This document shows positions 8,092-18,511 of a stretch of DNA of 64,000 nucleotides, piece after piece. The stretch covers positions 781,001 to 845,000 of the forward strand of contig NZ_JAHSTX010000001.1 of NCBI RefSeq assembly GCF_019145375.1. The letters are read 5' to 3'. Source of the DNA: Pseudomonas triticicola. Its GTDB lineage: Bacteria > Pseudomonadota > Gammaproteobacteria > Pseudomonadales > Pseudomonadaceae. Made by a program: the position numbers and the translations under genes. Position 1 is the stretch's first letter. Every line of letters begins with the position of its first letter. The notes beneath the pieces are model-generated. The model did not search any database and was not told the origin of the DNA. It was given only the letters and a program-made list of their open reading frames with translations.

Positions 8092-9963
8092 ATGCTGCAG
8101 AATATCAGGGACAATTCACAAGGCTGGATTGCCAAGACCATTATCGGGGTCATCGTTGCACTGATGGCCCTGACCGGTTTCGATGCCATTTTCCAGGCCA
8201 CGACTCACAAGAACGAGGCGGCCAAGGTCAACGGTGACGAAATCAGCCAGAACGAGCTGAGCCAGGCCGTTGATATGCAACGCCGTCAGCTGATGCAACA
8301 GCTGGGCAAGGACTTCGATGCTTCCTTGCTCGACGAAAAAATGCTGCGCGAATCGGCGCTCAAAGGCCTGATCGACCGCAAGTTGCTGCTGCAAGGCGCC
8401 GAACAGGCGAAGTTCTCGTTCTCCGAAGCCGCGCTGGATCAAGTGATCCTGCAGACGCCTGAATTCCAGGTCGATGGCAAGTTCAGCTCCGAGCGTTTCG
8501 ACCAGGTGATCCGTCAGTTGGGCTACAGCCGCATGCAGTTCCGCCAGATGCTGGCTCAGGAAATGCTCATTGGCCAATTGCGCGCTGGCGTTGCCGGCAG
8601 CGGTTTCGTCACCGACGCCGAAGTGCTGGCATTCGCCCGTCTGGAAAAACAGACCCGTGATTTCGCCACTCTGAACGTCAAGGCCGACCCGGCTGCGGTC
8701 AAGCTGACCGATGACGAGGTCAAGGCTTACTACGACGAACACGCCAAGGAATTCATGACGCCGGATCAGGTGATCATCGATTACGTCGAGCTGAAGAAGT
8801 CGTCGTTCTTTGATCAGGTTGCGGTCAAGGAAGAAGACCTTGAGGCGGCGTATCAGAAAGAGATCGCCAACCTGTCGGAGCAGCGTCGTGCCGCGCACAT
8901 CCTTATCGAAGTGAACGACAAGACCACCGAAGCGCAGGCCAAGGCGAAGATTGACGAAGTCCAGGCGCGTCTGGCCAAGGGCGAGAAGTTCGAAGCGCTG
9001 GCCAAGGAGTTCTCGCAGGATCCGGGTTCCGCCAACAATGGCGGTGACCTCGGTTACGCCGGTCCTGGCGTTTACGACCCGGCCTTCGAAAAGGCTCTGT
9101 ACTCGCTGTCGAAAGACCAGGTGTCCGAGCCGATTCGTACCGACTTCGGTTATCACCTGATCAAGCTGTTGGGCGTGGAAGCGCCTGAAGTGCCGACCCT
9201 GGCCAGCCTGAAAGACAAGCTGACCCGCGAGCTGAAAGCCGCGCAGGTCGAGCAGCGTTTTGTTGAGGCGACCAAGCAACTGGAAGACTCGGCGTTCGAA
9301 GCCTCTGACTTGGCGCAGCCAGCAGCGGATCTGAAACTGACCGTGCACACTTCCAAGCCGTTCGGCCGTGAAGGTGGCGAAGGTGTTGCCGCCAACCGTG
9401 CCGTGGTCACTGCTGCGTTCAGCCCGGAAGTGATTGATGAAGGTGCCAACAGCACCGCCATCGAACTGGATCCGGAAACCGTGATCGTGCTGCGCGCCAA
9501 GGAGCACCTCAAGCCTGCGCAATTGCCAATGGAAAGCGTGAGCGCGGCGATCCGCACTCAGCTGACCAAGGAGCACGCCAGTGCCGAGGCCAAGACCCGT
9601 GCCGAGAAGCTGATCGCTGATCTGCGCGATGGCAAGGCGCCGCTGGACAAGGCCATTGACGGTCAGAACTGGAAGATCACCGAAGCGGCCACCCGTGGTC
9701 AGGAAGGGGTTGATCCGGCTGTGCTGCAGGCACTGTTCCGTATGCCGAAGCCGGCTGCCAAGGACAAGCCGACGTTCTCCAGCGTTACGTTGCCGGATGG
9801 CAGTCTGATGGTTGTGCGACTCAACGGTGTTAACGAAGCTGCCGCGCCTACTGATGAAGAGAAGGCGCAATATCGTCGCTTCCTGGCTTCCCGTGAAGGG
9901 CAGCAGGACTTTGCGGCGTATCGCAAGCAGTTGGAAGCTGAGGCGGAGATCGAGCGGTTCTGA
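8092..9963 (+). CDS. ppiD: PpiD-like periplasmic folding chaperone (SurA N-terminal/parvulin)
   Basis: A 623-residue inner-membrane-anchored periplasmic chaperone that meets proteins leaving the Sec translocon. The short cytosolic N-terminus MLQNIRDNSQGWIAK precedes one membrane helix (about residues 16-36). A SurA_N-type chaperone domain (NELSQAVDMQRRQLMQQLGKD) follows. The parvulin domain lies near residues 265-360 (RRAAHILIEVN, FSQDPGSANNGGDLGYAGPG). The C-terminal half is another SurA-like segment. GGGGGA lies 3 nt before the ATG at 8092. The position after hupB is conserved. PpiD parvulin domains are often weakly active or inactive; this cannot be judged here. Confidence 0.94.
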   Translation: MLQNIRDNSQGWIAKTIIGVIVALMALTGFDAIFQATTHKNEAAKVNGDEISQNELSQAVDMQRRQLMQQLGKDFDASLLDEKMLRESALKGLIDRKLLLQGAEQAKFSFSEAALDQVILQTPEFQVDGKFSSERFDQVIRQLGYSRMQFRQMLAQEMLIGQLRAGVAGSGFVTDAEVLAFARLEKQTRDFATLNVKADPAAVKLTDDEVKAYYDEHAKEFMTPDQVIIDYVELKKSSFFDQVAVKEEDLEAAYQKEIANLSEQRRAAHILIEVNDKTTEAQAKAKIDEVQARLAKGEKFEALAKEFSQDPGSANNGGDLGYAGPGVYDPAFEKALYSLSKDQVSEPIRTDFGYHLIKLLGVEAPEVPTLASLKDKLTRELKAAQVEQRFVEATKQLEDSAFEASDLAQPAADLKLTVHTSKPFGREGGEGVAANRAVVTAAFSPEVIDEGANSTAIELDPETVIVLRAKEHLKPAQLPMESVSAAIRTQLTKEHASAEAKTRAEKLIADLRDGKAPLDKAIDGQNWKITEAATRGQEGVDPAVLQALFRMPKPAAKDKPTFSSVTLPDGSLMVVRLNGVNEAAAPTDEEKAQYRRFLASREGQQDFAAYRKQLEAEAEIERF

Positions 9964-9985
9964 TCTTTTGACTGACGTTTGAAGG

Positions 9986-10015
9986 AGCCCCGGCCTGGTT
10001 GGTCGGGGCTTTTTT
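9986..10015 (+). terminator. Intrinsic terminator after ppiD
   Basis: AGCCCCG and CGGGGCT flank an intervening loop and are followed by TTTTTT. It lies 25 bp after the ppiD stop codon. Confidence 0.88.
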
Positions 10016-10074
10016 GTTTTTTGGGCGTGGCGGCCTTTGGGCCGGCCATGCTGTTGGGTTTTGGGTGAATATCC

Positions 10075-10350
10075 GTTTTTTGCGGTGTTGCGGCTGGCGG
10101 TTTCGCCCTTACGGCGACTCACTTTTTTTACAAACGCCTAAAAAAAGTAAGCAAAAAAACGCTTGCTCCTACGTTCGGCCCTCGCAGGCTCGGGTCCCTT
10201 CGCTCCGGGATCGATCCGGGCGCAGCGGCTACGGTTTGCTTCGCTGCACCTCCTTCCGCTGTGTCTGGCTGCGCCAGACGGTCGCTACGCTCCCACACCC
10301 GGATCAATCCCTCCGCTCAGCCTTCCGACGTCGCCGGTGGATCAAGATCA
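10075..10350. repeat. Mosaic intergenic repeat of the kind scattered in Pseudomonas genomes
   Basis: The 9964-10707 gap has no convincing gene. From about 10075 it contains blocks I recognise as recurring between Pseudomonas genes: TTTCGCCCTTACGGCGACTC, CTTTTTTTACAAACGCCTAAA, then short inverted pairs such as CGGGTCCC/GGGATCGATCCGGG, TGGCTGCGCCAGAC and GCGGCTGCGCCGC. Reading frames over it have no family resemblance and atypical composition. Family membership is from memory, not computed. Confidence 0.5.
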
Positions 10351-10422
10351 AGAGCACTCGAGCTTGCGCTCATTGTTGAGTGGGGCGGCTGCGCCGCGGG
10401 CAGCTGCGCTGCTTTGCTTTTC

Positions 10423-10450
10423 TGTGGGAGCGAGCCTGCTCGCGAAGGCG
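10423..10450 (+). repeat. REP singlet
   Basis: GTGGGAGCGAGCCTGCTCGC plus GAAGGCG, an imperfect palindrome of the REP family that recurs at many places in this window. No inverted partner lies within 150 bp. Confidence 0.75.
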
Positions 10451-10707
10451 GCCTGACAGCCGACCTGATTCTTGGATGTACACTGTCCCTTGGCGTTTAG
10501 AACACGACGGGCTGTTAGGGTGTTGTGGCCATTGAGCCGACAAGCCACGGCGAAATTGCGCGCGTTGATCGATCATTTGTCCACGCGGCTTTTTCCTGGC
10601 GGTCATGATCGGTAAAGTTGTAACCGATTCTTGACACTATTCCATGCGCCATGGGGCGGCGATCTGTTGCACAATACGCCCCGGACTGTTTTCCCTCAGG
10701 ATGTTCA

Positions 10708-11562
10708 ATGTTGATTTCCACTCCCATGCGTGTTGTCGGGCTGGCGCTTTTGTTGACTGCGGTGGCCGGTTGTTCGAAGGACAAGCCGATCTATGAGCAT
10801 GAGAACTTCGATGACTCCGGCACCTTTTCGCGCAATTATCCGGTAACCGACACCGCCAGTTGCGAAGCGGCCCGGCGCGCGTTGCTCAGTCAGGGCTACA
10901 TCATTACCAGCAGTGATCCGAAGCTGGTCAGCGGTCACAAGAGCTTCCAGCAGACCGGCGAGACCCATCTCGAGATCAGCTTCAACGTGGTCTGCGCCGA
11001 AGATGGCAGCGCCGGGCATCATGCGACGGTGTTCGCCAACGCCCTGCAGGATCGTTATGCGTTGAAGAAGACCAACAACTCGGCCAGCCTCGGGGTTGGT
11101 GTGTTGGGCTCGGTGTCGATGCCGATCGGCTCCTCGGATGATTCGATGGTCAAGGTCGCCAGCGAGACGGTCACGGCGCAGAAGTTCTACGAGCGCTTCT
11201 TCACTCTGGTGGAGCAGTTCCTGCCCGCCGATGCGAAGAAAGCGGCGCATATCGAAGAAAAACCGAAAACCGACCTCGGCGTGCCAGAACCAAAAGCCGC
11301 GCCTGCACCTGCTCCTCTGGCGCCTGCAGCGGAACCGGCAGCAACGCCAGCGCCGGCTGCAGAACCTGCACCAGCCCCGGCTGAAACCGCACCAGTGAGT
11401 TCCGAGCCGGTGGTACCGCCAGCGGAATCGACGCCGATTACGCCTGCCCCAGCGCCCGTGGAAGAGCCCACGCCCGCCAGCGAAACCATCACGCCACCGA
11501 CCAACCCGGATATTCCGCCACCGTCGGAGCCGATTCCGGCGATGCCTGCGTCGGGCCAATAA
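10708..11562 (+). CDS. DUF2242-type lipoprotein with Pro/Ala-rich tail
   Basis: A 284-residue predicted lipoprotein of unknown function. The signal peptide ends in the lipobox AVAGC (Cys22); the next residues SKDKP favour outer-membrane sorting. The core (residues about 28-185) matches my memory of the DUF2242 family: FDDSGTFSRNYPVTDTASCEAARRALLSQGY, then ETHLEISFNVVC and HHATVFANALQDRYALKK. From residue 190 the protein becomes low-complexity (Ala, Pro, Glu and Thr repeats), suggesting a flexible linker through the periplasm or peptidoglycan. The start at 10708 gives the best signal peptide; 10729 is an alternative inside it. It stands alone between repeat elements. Confidence 0.75.
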   Translation: MLISTPMRVVGLALLLTAVAGCSKDKPIYEHENFDDSGTFSRNYPVTDTASCEAARRALLSQGYIITSSDPKLVSGHKSFQQTGETHLEISFNVVCAEDGSAGHHATVFANALQDRYALKKTNNSASLGVGVLGSVSMPIGSSDDSMVKVASETVTAQKFYERFFTLVEQFLPADAKKAAHIEEKPKTDLGVPEPKAAPAPAPLAPAAEPAATPAPAAEPAPAPAETAPVSSEPVVPPAESTPITPAPAPVEEPTPASETITPPTNPDIPPPSEPIPAMPASGQ

Positions 11563-11580
11563 GAAACCAAGCGAGACCCA

Positions 11581-11669
11581 GTGGGAGCGAGCCTGCTCGC
11601 GAATGCGTAGTGTCAGTCGACAGATGATCAGACTGACACACCGCCTTCGCGAGCAGGCTCGCTCCCACA
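11581..11669. repeat. REPIN (inverted REP doublet)
   Basis: A forward REP (GTGGGAGCGAGCCTGCTCGC) and an inverted REP (GCGAGCAGGCTCGCTCCCAC) flank a 45-bp spacer with its own inverted repeat (TGTCAGTC/GACTGACA). Such doublets fold into one long hairpin. Confidence 0.85.
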
Positions 11670-11861
11670 GTAGTTTTCGGGTTGGCTTAAAGTCTGGTTA
11701 CATACCTGCGACACCATCGCCGCGATAAATCCCCAGCCACCTGCTACGTTTTATTCATGAAGGCCGCGTTTCACTTTTCCTTCACACGGGCACTTTATGC
11801 TCGGGGCACAGGTCGATTGATCAGGCCATTTACACAGCGAGCGGTTTGGGGGATTTATACG

Positions 11862-11948
11862 ATGGATGAGTATCAGGAAGAACTGCTCGAATACCAGGCC
11901 TTTGAACTGGATCAACCGGAACCGGCTGACGACGCGACGGAGCTCTGA
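11862..11948 (+). CDS. Possible 28-residue acidic small protein
   Basis: An ATG at 11862 with GGGGGAT nine bases upstream opens MDEYQEELLEYQAFELDQPE followed by PADDATEL and TGA. Twelve of 28 residues are Asp or Glu; there is no membrane segment. It ends 3 bp before the convergent AraC-type gene. An in-frame upstream ATG at 11757 gives a basic, unlike N-terminus and is less likely. I do not recognise a function. Support is the ribosome-binding site and composition only. Confidence 0.45.
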   Translation: MDEYQEELLEYQAFELDQPEPADDATEL

Positions 11949-11951
11949 GCT

Positions 11952-12992
11952 TCAGGCTCCCGAGCGGTAATTTCGTCGGGATTCGCCGGGCGTCTGCCCG
12001 CTCCAGCGTTTGAATGCGCGCTGGAAGGCTTCGGCTGAGGCGAAGCCAAGCAGGTAGGCGATTTCGCCGAACGCCAGTTCGGTGTCGCGGATGTAGGTCA
12101 TCGCCAAATCGCGGCGTGTGTCATTGAGGATCGCGCGAAACTGCGTGCCTTCCTCGGCGAGTTTGCGGCGTAAGGTCCAGGTTGGCAGTTTCAGGCGTGC
12201 CGCGACTTCCTCGAGATCCGGCTCGCGGCCGCCGTTCAGCAGCGGGCCTAACAGTTGCGTGATGCGCTCGCGCAAACTGCGGGTGCGGGTCAGTTGTTCC
12301 AGCTCCCGCTCGCACAATTGCAGCAGATGTCGCCAGGTGCTCGGGCAATGTTCGGGATTGCGCAGGGCAAGGCTGTTCAAACTCAGGCGCAGCTGATTGC
12401 GTTCGGCGCTGAACTGGATCGGGCAGTCACCGAGCATTGTGTAGGCGTCGCGGTAATCCGGCGCTTCGAATTCGATTTCGATCCGCTCGGCGCGCAACGT
12501 TTCGCCGCACAGGCTCGACAACTGATGCAGCCAGCCGGCGAGGATCGAGTCGACCACGAAGCGGTTATAGGCGTTGTAAGGGCTGATCGAGTAGAAGCGC
12601 AGCCACGCACCGTTGGCATCTTCGTGAAAACTGGACTGCCCGCGATAGTTGGAGCCGTAGAGCGGTTCGAAGCGCGTCAGGCAGCGGGCCGCTTCGCGCA
12701 CGGTGGGGGCTTGCGCGGCGGTGATGCCGGCCAGCCCAGCCTGATTCAAGCGGATCATCCGGCCCATGCGCAGGCCCAGGGCCGGATCGCCGGTCAGTTG
12801 AATCGCCGCATGGCCCAAGCGCATGTAACGCGGGATCGACAAGCGTGCCCCGGCCTCGGCCAGTCGCGCGGCATCGAGGCCGTATTGCTCGAGCAGAGGC
12901 AGCGGGTCGGTGCCGTGGCTGCGCACGGCGTCGGCCAGACTATGGACGAAGCCCACCGACAGATCCCCGAGGCGCATCGGCTGCGGCTTCAT
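11952..12992 (-). CDS. AraC-family transcriptional regulator
   Basis: A 346-residue regulator. The N-terminal two thirds (about residues 20-205) match the arabinose-binding-like domain found in OruR/ArgR-type Pseudomonas AraC proteins (GDPALGLRMGRMIRLNQAGLAG, ISPYNAYNRFVVDSILAGW). The C-terminal double helix-turn-helix spans about residues 245-340 (PDLEEVAARLKLPTWTLRRK and IAYLLGFASAEAFQRAFKRW). It starts 3 bp after the upstream nitrilase-like gene on the same strand, so the two probably form one transcript, divergent from fadH. By synteny with the P. aeruginosa fadH1 locus, as I remember it, it may control fatty-acid or fadH expression; this is inference. Confidence 0.87.
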   Translation of the reverse strand: MKPQPMRLGDLSVGFVHSLADAVRSHGTDPLPLLEQYGLDAARLAEAGARLSIPRYMRLGHAAIQLTGDPALGLRMGRMIRLNQAGLAGITAAQAPTVREAARCLTRFEPLYGSNYRGQSSFHEDANGAWLRFYSISPYNAYNRFVVDSILAGWLHQLSSLCGETLRAERIEIEFEAPDYRDAYTMLGDCPIQFSAERNQLRLSLNSLALRNPEHCPSTWRHLLQLCERELEQLTRTRSLRERITQLLGPLLNGGREPDLEEVAARLKLPTWTLRRKLAEEGTQFRAILNDTRRDLAMTYIRDTELAFGEIAYLLGFASAEAFQRAFKRWSGQTPGESRRNYRSGA

Positions 12993-12995
12993 GGT

Positions 12996-14126
12996 TTACA
13001 GCCAGACGTTCAGCAAACGCGCACCACGGGCCTCGCCATCGGCGAACTGCTGGCCGTTGCTGCTGAGGAAGCTTCTGCCGGTACTCGGCTTGTCCCAGAA
13101 CTGCCCGCGCATGAACACACTGACGCCGGCAATAGCGCGACTGCTTGGCGGTTGCGCGGTGAGAGTCAGTCGATGCCAGGCCTGACCTTCGCTGAGGTCG
13201 CCGGGCTTGAGGCTGACCGACCCCGGCGTGCTCGAACCTTTGTAGCCGCGCCATGGTTTGTCCCAGGCGCCCTGGCCGATGACTTGCGCCGGCACGGCCA
13301 CCAGTTGCGCGCCTTGTTCATCGAGGGTGCGGTAGTTGCCGGGATACCAGCTGTCACTGCCGATCAGGATGCCCAAGCGTCCGGCCGGTGTGTCGACGAC
13401 CTGGATGGCGTGTTTGTCTTCGGCCTGAATCACACCTTGCTGATCGAAGATCGGATGCATCTGCCGCTGCGGCTGACCCAACGGTACGCCATCGCGACCA
13501 AACACCACGCTGCTGTTGAACAGGGCGCCGCTGCCGGGCTTGAGCCGGCCGTCGCGGATGCTTGGCTCCGGCAGCACGATGGAGCCGGCGACCAGAGTGA
13601 CCTGGAACTCCTTGGCCAGACCGCCGAACAGCGCCTGGTAATCCTTGGCCATGGCCTTGGCTTTCATCCGCAGATAAGCGTCATCCAGGCGTTGCTCGCC
13701 CTTGGCCCGCAGCCATGCTCGGGCAAACAACAGCGGATTGCTCGCCGCCAGCCAGTTCATCGCCTCCGCCAGGGTCGGCGCCTGATAAAGCTCGTCTTTC
13801 TCGCCGCTGATCATCAGCCAGGTGCCGACGTGCTCGGGCAATACCACCACGGTTTTTTCGTTGAGCAAGCCTTGATCGCGGGCCTGCTGAAGGTACGCCG
13901 CAAGCTTGCGGTGCAGGCGTGCGGAGCTTTGGTAATCGGTGGGGAACAGTTCGGGCTGGATGCCGAGCAGATTGCCACGGTCGCCGGGCGTGCCCTGATT
14001 GACGGCGAGCTTGATGCGCAGGTCCGACAGGTAATGTCCCGCCGGCCGGTCTGCCGCCCACATGGCGTAGGTGGTCAGGGCGGCAACGAGGGCCATGGAG
14101 AAAAACAGATACAGAAGTTTGCGCAT
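12996..14126 (-). CDS. Membrane-anchored carbon-nitrogen hydrolase-like protein, catalytic residues apparently lost
   Basis: A 376-residue protein with an N-terminal signal anchor (MRKLLYLFFSMALVAALTTY) and a nitrilase-superfamily fold. The Glu motif VVVLPEHVGTW and late motif LGILIGSDSWYPGNYR are recognisable. In active nitrilases the second motif reads like ICYD-x-x-FP; here the Cys position is Gly (IGSDSWYP). The Lys motif is also not clear (the segment PQRQMHP). It is therefore probably a non-catalytic relative acting in the periplasm or at the membrane. The start at 14126 is chosen for the signal sequence. It is followed 3 bp later by the AraC-type gene. Substrate or ligand unknown. Confidence 0.72.
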   Translation of the reverse strand: MRKLLYLFFSMALVAALTTYAMWAADRPAGHYLSDLRIKLAVNQGTPGDRGNLLGIQPELFPTDYQSSARLHRKLAAYLQQARDQGLLNEKTVVVLPEHVGTWLMISGEKDELYQAPTLAEAMNWLAASNPLLFARAWLRAKGEQRLDDAYLRMKAKAMAKDYQALFGGLAKEFQVTLVAGSIVLPEPSIRDGRLKPGSGALFNSSVVFGRDGVPLGQPQRQMHPIFDQQGVIQAEDKHAIQVVDTPAGRLGILIGSDSWYPGNYRTLDEQGAQLVAVPAQVIGQGAWDKPWRGYKGSSTPGSVSLKPGDLSEGQAWHRLTLTAQPPSSRAIAGVSVFMRGQFWDKPSTGRSFLSSNGQQFADGEARGARLLNVWL

Positions 14127-14313
14127 GAAAACCAACAACAGCCGGGTACAGGATGTGCCGACTAGGGTAGGGCCCATGGCCCGGGTTGCCAAGGGGCGCT
14201 GTGCATTTGGATCAATAACTTGTCAGTTACGGTCATTGAGTGACAGCGGTGCGACTCTTAGTCTGTCGAACATGACTGACGGGGGACGTAGAGCTCCCGC
14301 AACTTTTCCGTGA

Positions 14314-16374
<2,061 letters not shown>

Positions 16375-16390
16375 ACACACCGCATCACCT

Positions 16391-16475
16391 GTGGGAGCGA
16401 GCCTGCTCGCGAAAGCGGAGCGTCAGCTACGAAGATTTCGCCTGACACGACGCCTTCGCGAGCAGGTTCGCTTGC
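16391..16475. repeat. REPIN (inverted REP doublet, one arm diverged)
   Basis: The forward arm GTGGGAGCGAGCCTGCTCGC is intact. The inverted arm GCGAGCAGGTTCGCTTGC has changes at its end. The spacer carries CGTCAG/CTGACA. Confidence 0.8.
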
Positions 16476-16536
16476 AAACAGCAGGTTTTTTGCGACTGCT
16501 GTTAAGATGCTGGCTCTGCAAACAGAGCCGGCATTT

Positions 16537-17460
16537 ATGCTTTTGCCTCCCCCCAACTGGCAACCCCAGGCCCCCCTCGAACCGCTCCGTCTGGACTGGC
16601 TGACAAGCGCGGGCATCGAAGTCGCGATCCTGCGCCTCGATCGCATCGACCCGCTGATCAGCGGCAACAAGTGGTTCAAACTCGTTGAACATCTCAAAGC
16701 CGCCGAGCGTGCCGGCGCCGAGGGCATCATCAGCCTCGGCGGTGCGCATTCCAATCATCTGCATGCGCTGGCGGCGGCGGGCGAGCGGCTGGGCTTCAAG
16801 ACCGTGGGACTGCTGCGCGGGCACCCGCAGGAAACGCCGACAGTGCGGGATCTGCAAGCGTTCGGCATGCAGTTGCATTGGCTCGGTTACGCCGGCTATC
16901 GCGCGCGGCACGAAGCGGGATTCTGGGTGCCATGGCAAGCGCAATATCCGACGCTGCATGCGGTGCCCGAGGGCGGTGGTGGACTGGCCGGCGCCTTGGG
17001 TTGCGCAGCGATCAGGCAGCAGGCCGAAGAGCAATTGGCCAAGCTCGGCTGGGATGATTTCGACGCCTGGTGGCTGGCCTGTGGCACCGGCACGACACTG
17101 GCCGGACTGGCGCTCGCCGAGCAAGGCAAGCGCGCGGTGTACGGTGCTCTGGCAGTGCCGGATGATCACGGCGTAGCGCCGAACATTGAGTCGATCCTCG
17201 CGCACGCCACCCAGCCTGCGGCGGATTATCAACTGATCGATGCCAGCCGCGGCGGTTTCGCCAAAGTTGACGAGGCGTTGCTGACCTTCATCGATCAGAC
17301 CGAGCAAACCAGCGGCATCCCTTTGGAACCGCTGTACACCGGCAAGGCCTTGCTGGCGCTCAAGCAGCATGTCGAGTCAGGCGAATTCGCGGTCGGCACG
17401 CGTCTGGTCTTTGCCCACACGGGTGGCCTGCAGGGACGACGCGGATTTGCAGCGAAGTAG
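16537..17460 (+). CDS. PLP-dependent ACC deaminase / D-cysteine desulfhydrase family protein
   Basis: A 307-residue fold-type II PLP enzyme. The PLP lysine is in ISGNKWFKL (about residue 43), followed by the substrate-binding motif GGAHSNHLHALAAAG and a phosphate-binding loop ACGTGTTLAGLAL. Members either deaminate 1-aminocyclopropane-1-carboxylate or desulfurate D-cysteine. The short length and the absence of longer ACC-deaminase signatures lean towards a D-cysteine desulfhydrase-like or uncharacterised branch. The start at 16537 (MLLPPPNWQ) is chosen by family alignment; an ATG ten codons upstream is possible. It follows fadH but a REPIN separates them, so joint transcription is uncertain. 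Confidence 0.82.
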   Translation: MLLPPPNWQPQAPLEPLRLDWLTSAGIEVAILRLDRIDPLISGNKWFKLVEHLKAAERAGAEGIISLGGAHSNHLHALAAAGERLGFKTVGLLRGHPQETPTVRDLQAFGMQLHWLGYAGYRARHEAGFWVPWQAQYPTLHAVPEGGGGLAGALGCAAIRQQAEEQLAKLGWDDFDAWWLACGTGTTLAGLALAEQGKRAVYGALAVPDDHGVAPNIESILAHATQPAADYQLIDASRGGFAKVDEALLTFIDQTEQTSGIPLEPLYTGKALLALKQHVESGEFAVGTRLVFAHTGGLQGRRGFAAK

Positions 17461-17716
17461 CCGATGGTCGCGATCAATACATGCCAACCTGCGGCGTGAT
17501 GATATTTGCAATCAATCGAAGTTCGAGTTTTACGGTTTATGACTTCTGTTTATTGAAAGTTATTGTTGTGCTTTGGTCTGTGCAGCGTAACTCTATGTTG
17601 TTTATATCTTGTGGTTTCTTTTGGTTTGAATAGTTTGTTGTGCGTGATTATTGTCGGATCGGCTCTTTAGTTTGTTATTAAAGATCAAAACTATATTTAT
17701 CAAATTGAGTGTGAAT

Positions 17717-18427
17717 ATGAAAAGTCCGATCTCCAAGCCTCGCCCTACTACCACGACGTCAAAGCCGGTAGCACCGACAAAGCCAGTAATTCCAACCAAA
17801 CCAGTGGCGCCGACCAAGCCGGTAGCGCCAACCAAGCCAGTGGCGCCGACCAAGCCAGTAGCGCCAACCAAGCCAGTGGCGCCGACCAAGCCAGTAGCGC
17901 CAACCAAGCCAGTGGCGCCGACCAAGCCGGTAGCGCCGACCAAGCCAGTAGCGCCAACCAAGCCAGTGGCGCCGACCAAGCCAGTGACGCCAACCAAGCC
18001 AGTAGCGCCGACCAAGCCAGTAGCGCCAACCAAACCAGTGGCGCCGACCAAACCTGTGGCCCCGGTTGACACCAAGCGTCCGCCAATGCCATGGCCGACC
18101 CTTAACATCAACATCGATCCTGTGGCCTTGATAACGCTGATTCAAACAATTGGTGCGAAAGTCAATGTCGATGGCTCCACCACACTGCCTGACGGCAGCG
18201 TAGTCGCTGTAGATAAAACTTCGATCAAGCGTCCCGACGGCATCATTCAATATGAAGACGGCCGGGTAGAGTATCCGGACGGGCGAATCGTCTGGCCGGA
18301 TAATACCGTTGAATATCCGGACGGCCGTATTGTCTGGGAAGATGGAACTGAACAATTGCCGGACGGAAGTGTTAAACATCCCGATGGTCTTGCGTACGAT
18401 GCGCAAGGTAACCTTATTTCCGAATAA
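17717..18427 (+). CDS. Low-complexity protein: APTKPV tandem repeats plus PDG-repeat C-terminus
   Basis: A 236-residue protein with two very different halves and no recognised family. Residues about 15-115 are some 16 copies of a six-residue unit, APTKPV, with rare variants ([12 protein letters not shown]), giving an extended, basic, proline-rich rod. Residues about 130-236 start with [15 protein letters not shown] and then a run of short beta-like units ending in [53 protein letters not shown]. This resembles the single-sheet repeats of the Tcp10/CPAP C-terminal domain in periodicity. No signal peptide or membrane helix is seen. The upstream 250 bp are AT-rich and unlike the neighbours. The start ATG at 17717 is the last before the repeats. 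Confidence 0.68.
   Translation: MKSPISKPRPTTTTSKPVAPTKPVIPTKPVAPTKPVAPTKPVAPTKPVAPTKPVAPTKPVAPTKPVAPTKPVAPTKPVAPTKPVAPTKPVTPTKPVAPTKPVAPTKPVAPTKPVAPVDTKRPPMPWPTLNINIDPVALITLIQTIGAKVNVDGSTTLPDGSVVAVDKTSIKRPDGIIQYEDGRVEYPDGRIVWPDNTVEYPDGRIVWEDGTEQLPDGSVKHPDGLAYDAQGNLISE
17762..18064 (+). repeat. 18-bp tandem repeat array
   Basis: About 16 head-to-tail copies of an 18-bp unit of the form GCGCCGACCAAGCCAGTA, with mostly synonymous changes at third positions (GCGCCAACC, AAGCCGGTA). It encodes the APTKPV rod and should vary in copy number between strains. Confidence 0.9.
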
Positions 18428-18469
18428 GTCATAACCAAGCGATGTCTTCATTCAAGGCAGTGCAAAAAA

Positions 18470-18502
18470 AACACCGCTGATTACCATCAGCGGTGTTTTA
18501 GT
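18470..18502. terminator. Bidirectional terminator between the repeat-protein gene and phnX
   Basis: ACACCGCTGA and TCAGCGGTGT form a 10-bp stem with loop TTACCA, flanked by A8 on the left and a T-rich tail on the right. It serves two convergent genes. Confidence 0.88.
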
Positions 18503-18511
18503 TTTTCAGCC

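Noticed and set aside
12255..14165. A 636-residue plus-strand frame over the AraC and nitrilase-like genes
   Set aside because: It is antisense to two genes with family motifs, and its composition (His/Gln/Arg/Ala-rich, no domain) is typical of GC-driven shadow frames.
17602..18114. A minus-strand frame of LVGATG repeats (and another minus-strand frame of [14 protein letters not shown] repeats) across the tandem array
   Set aside because: An 18-bp repeat keeps every frame open. The plus frame has an ATG in context, a non-repetitive C-terminal domain and a terminator; the minus frames have none of these.
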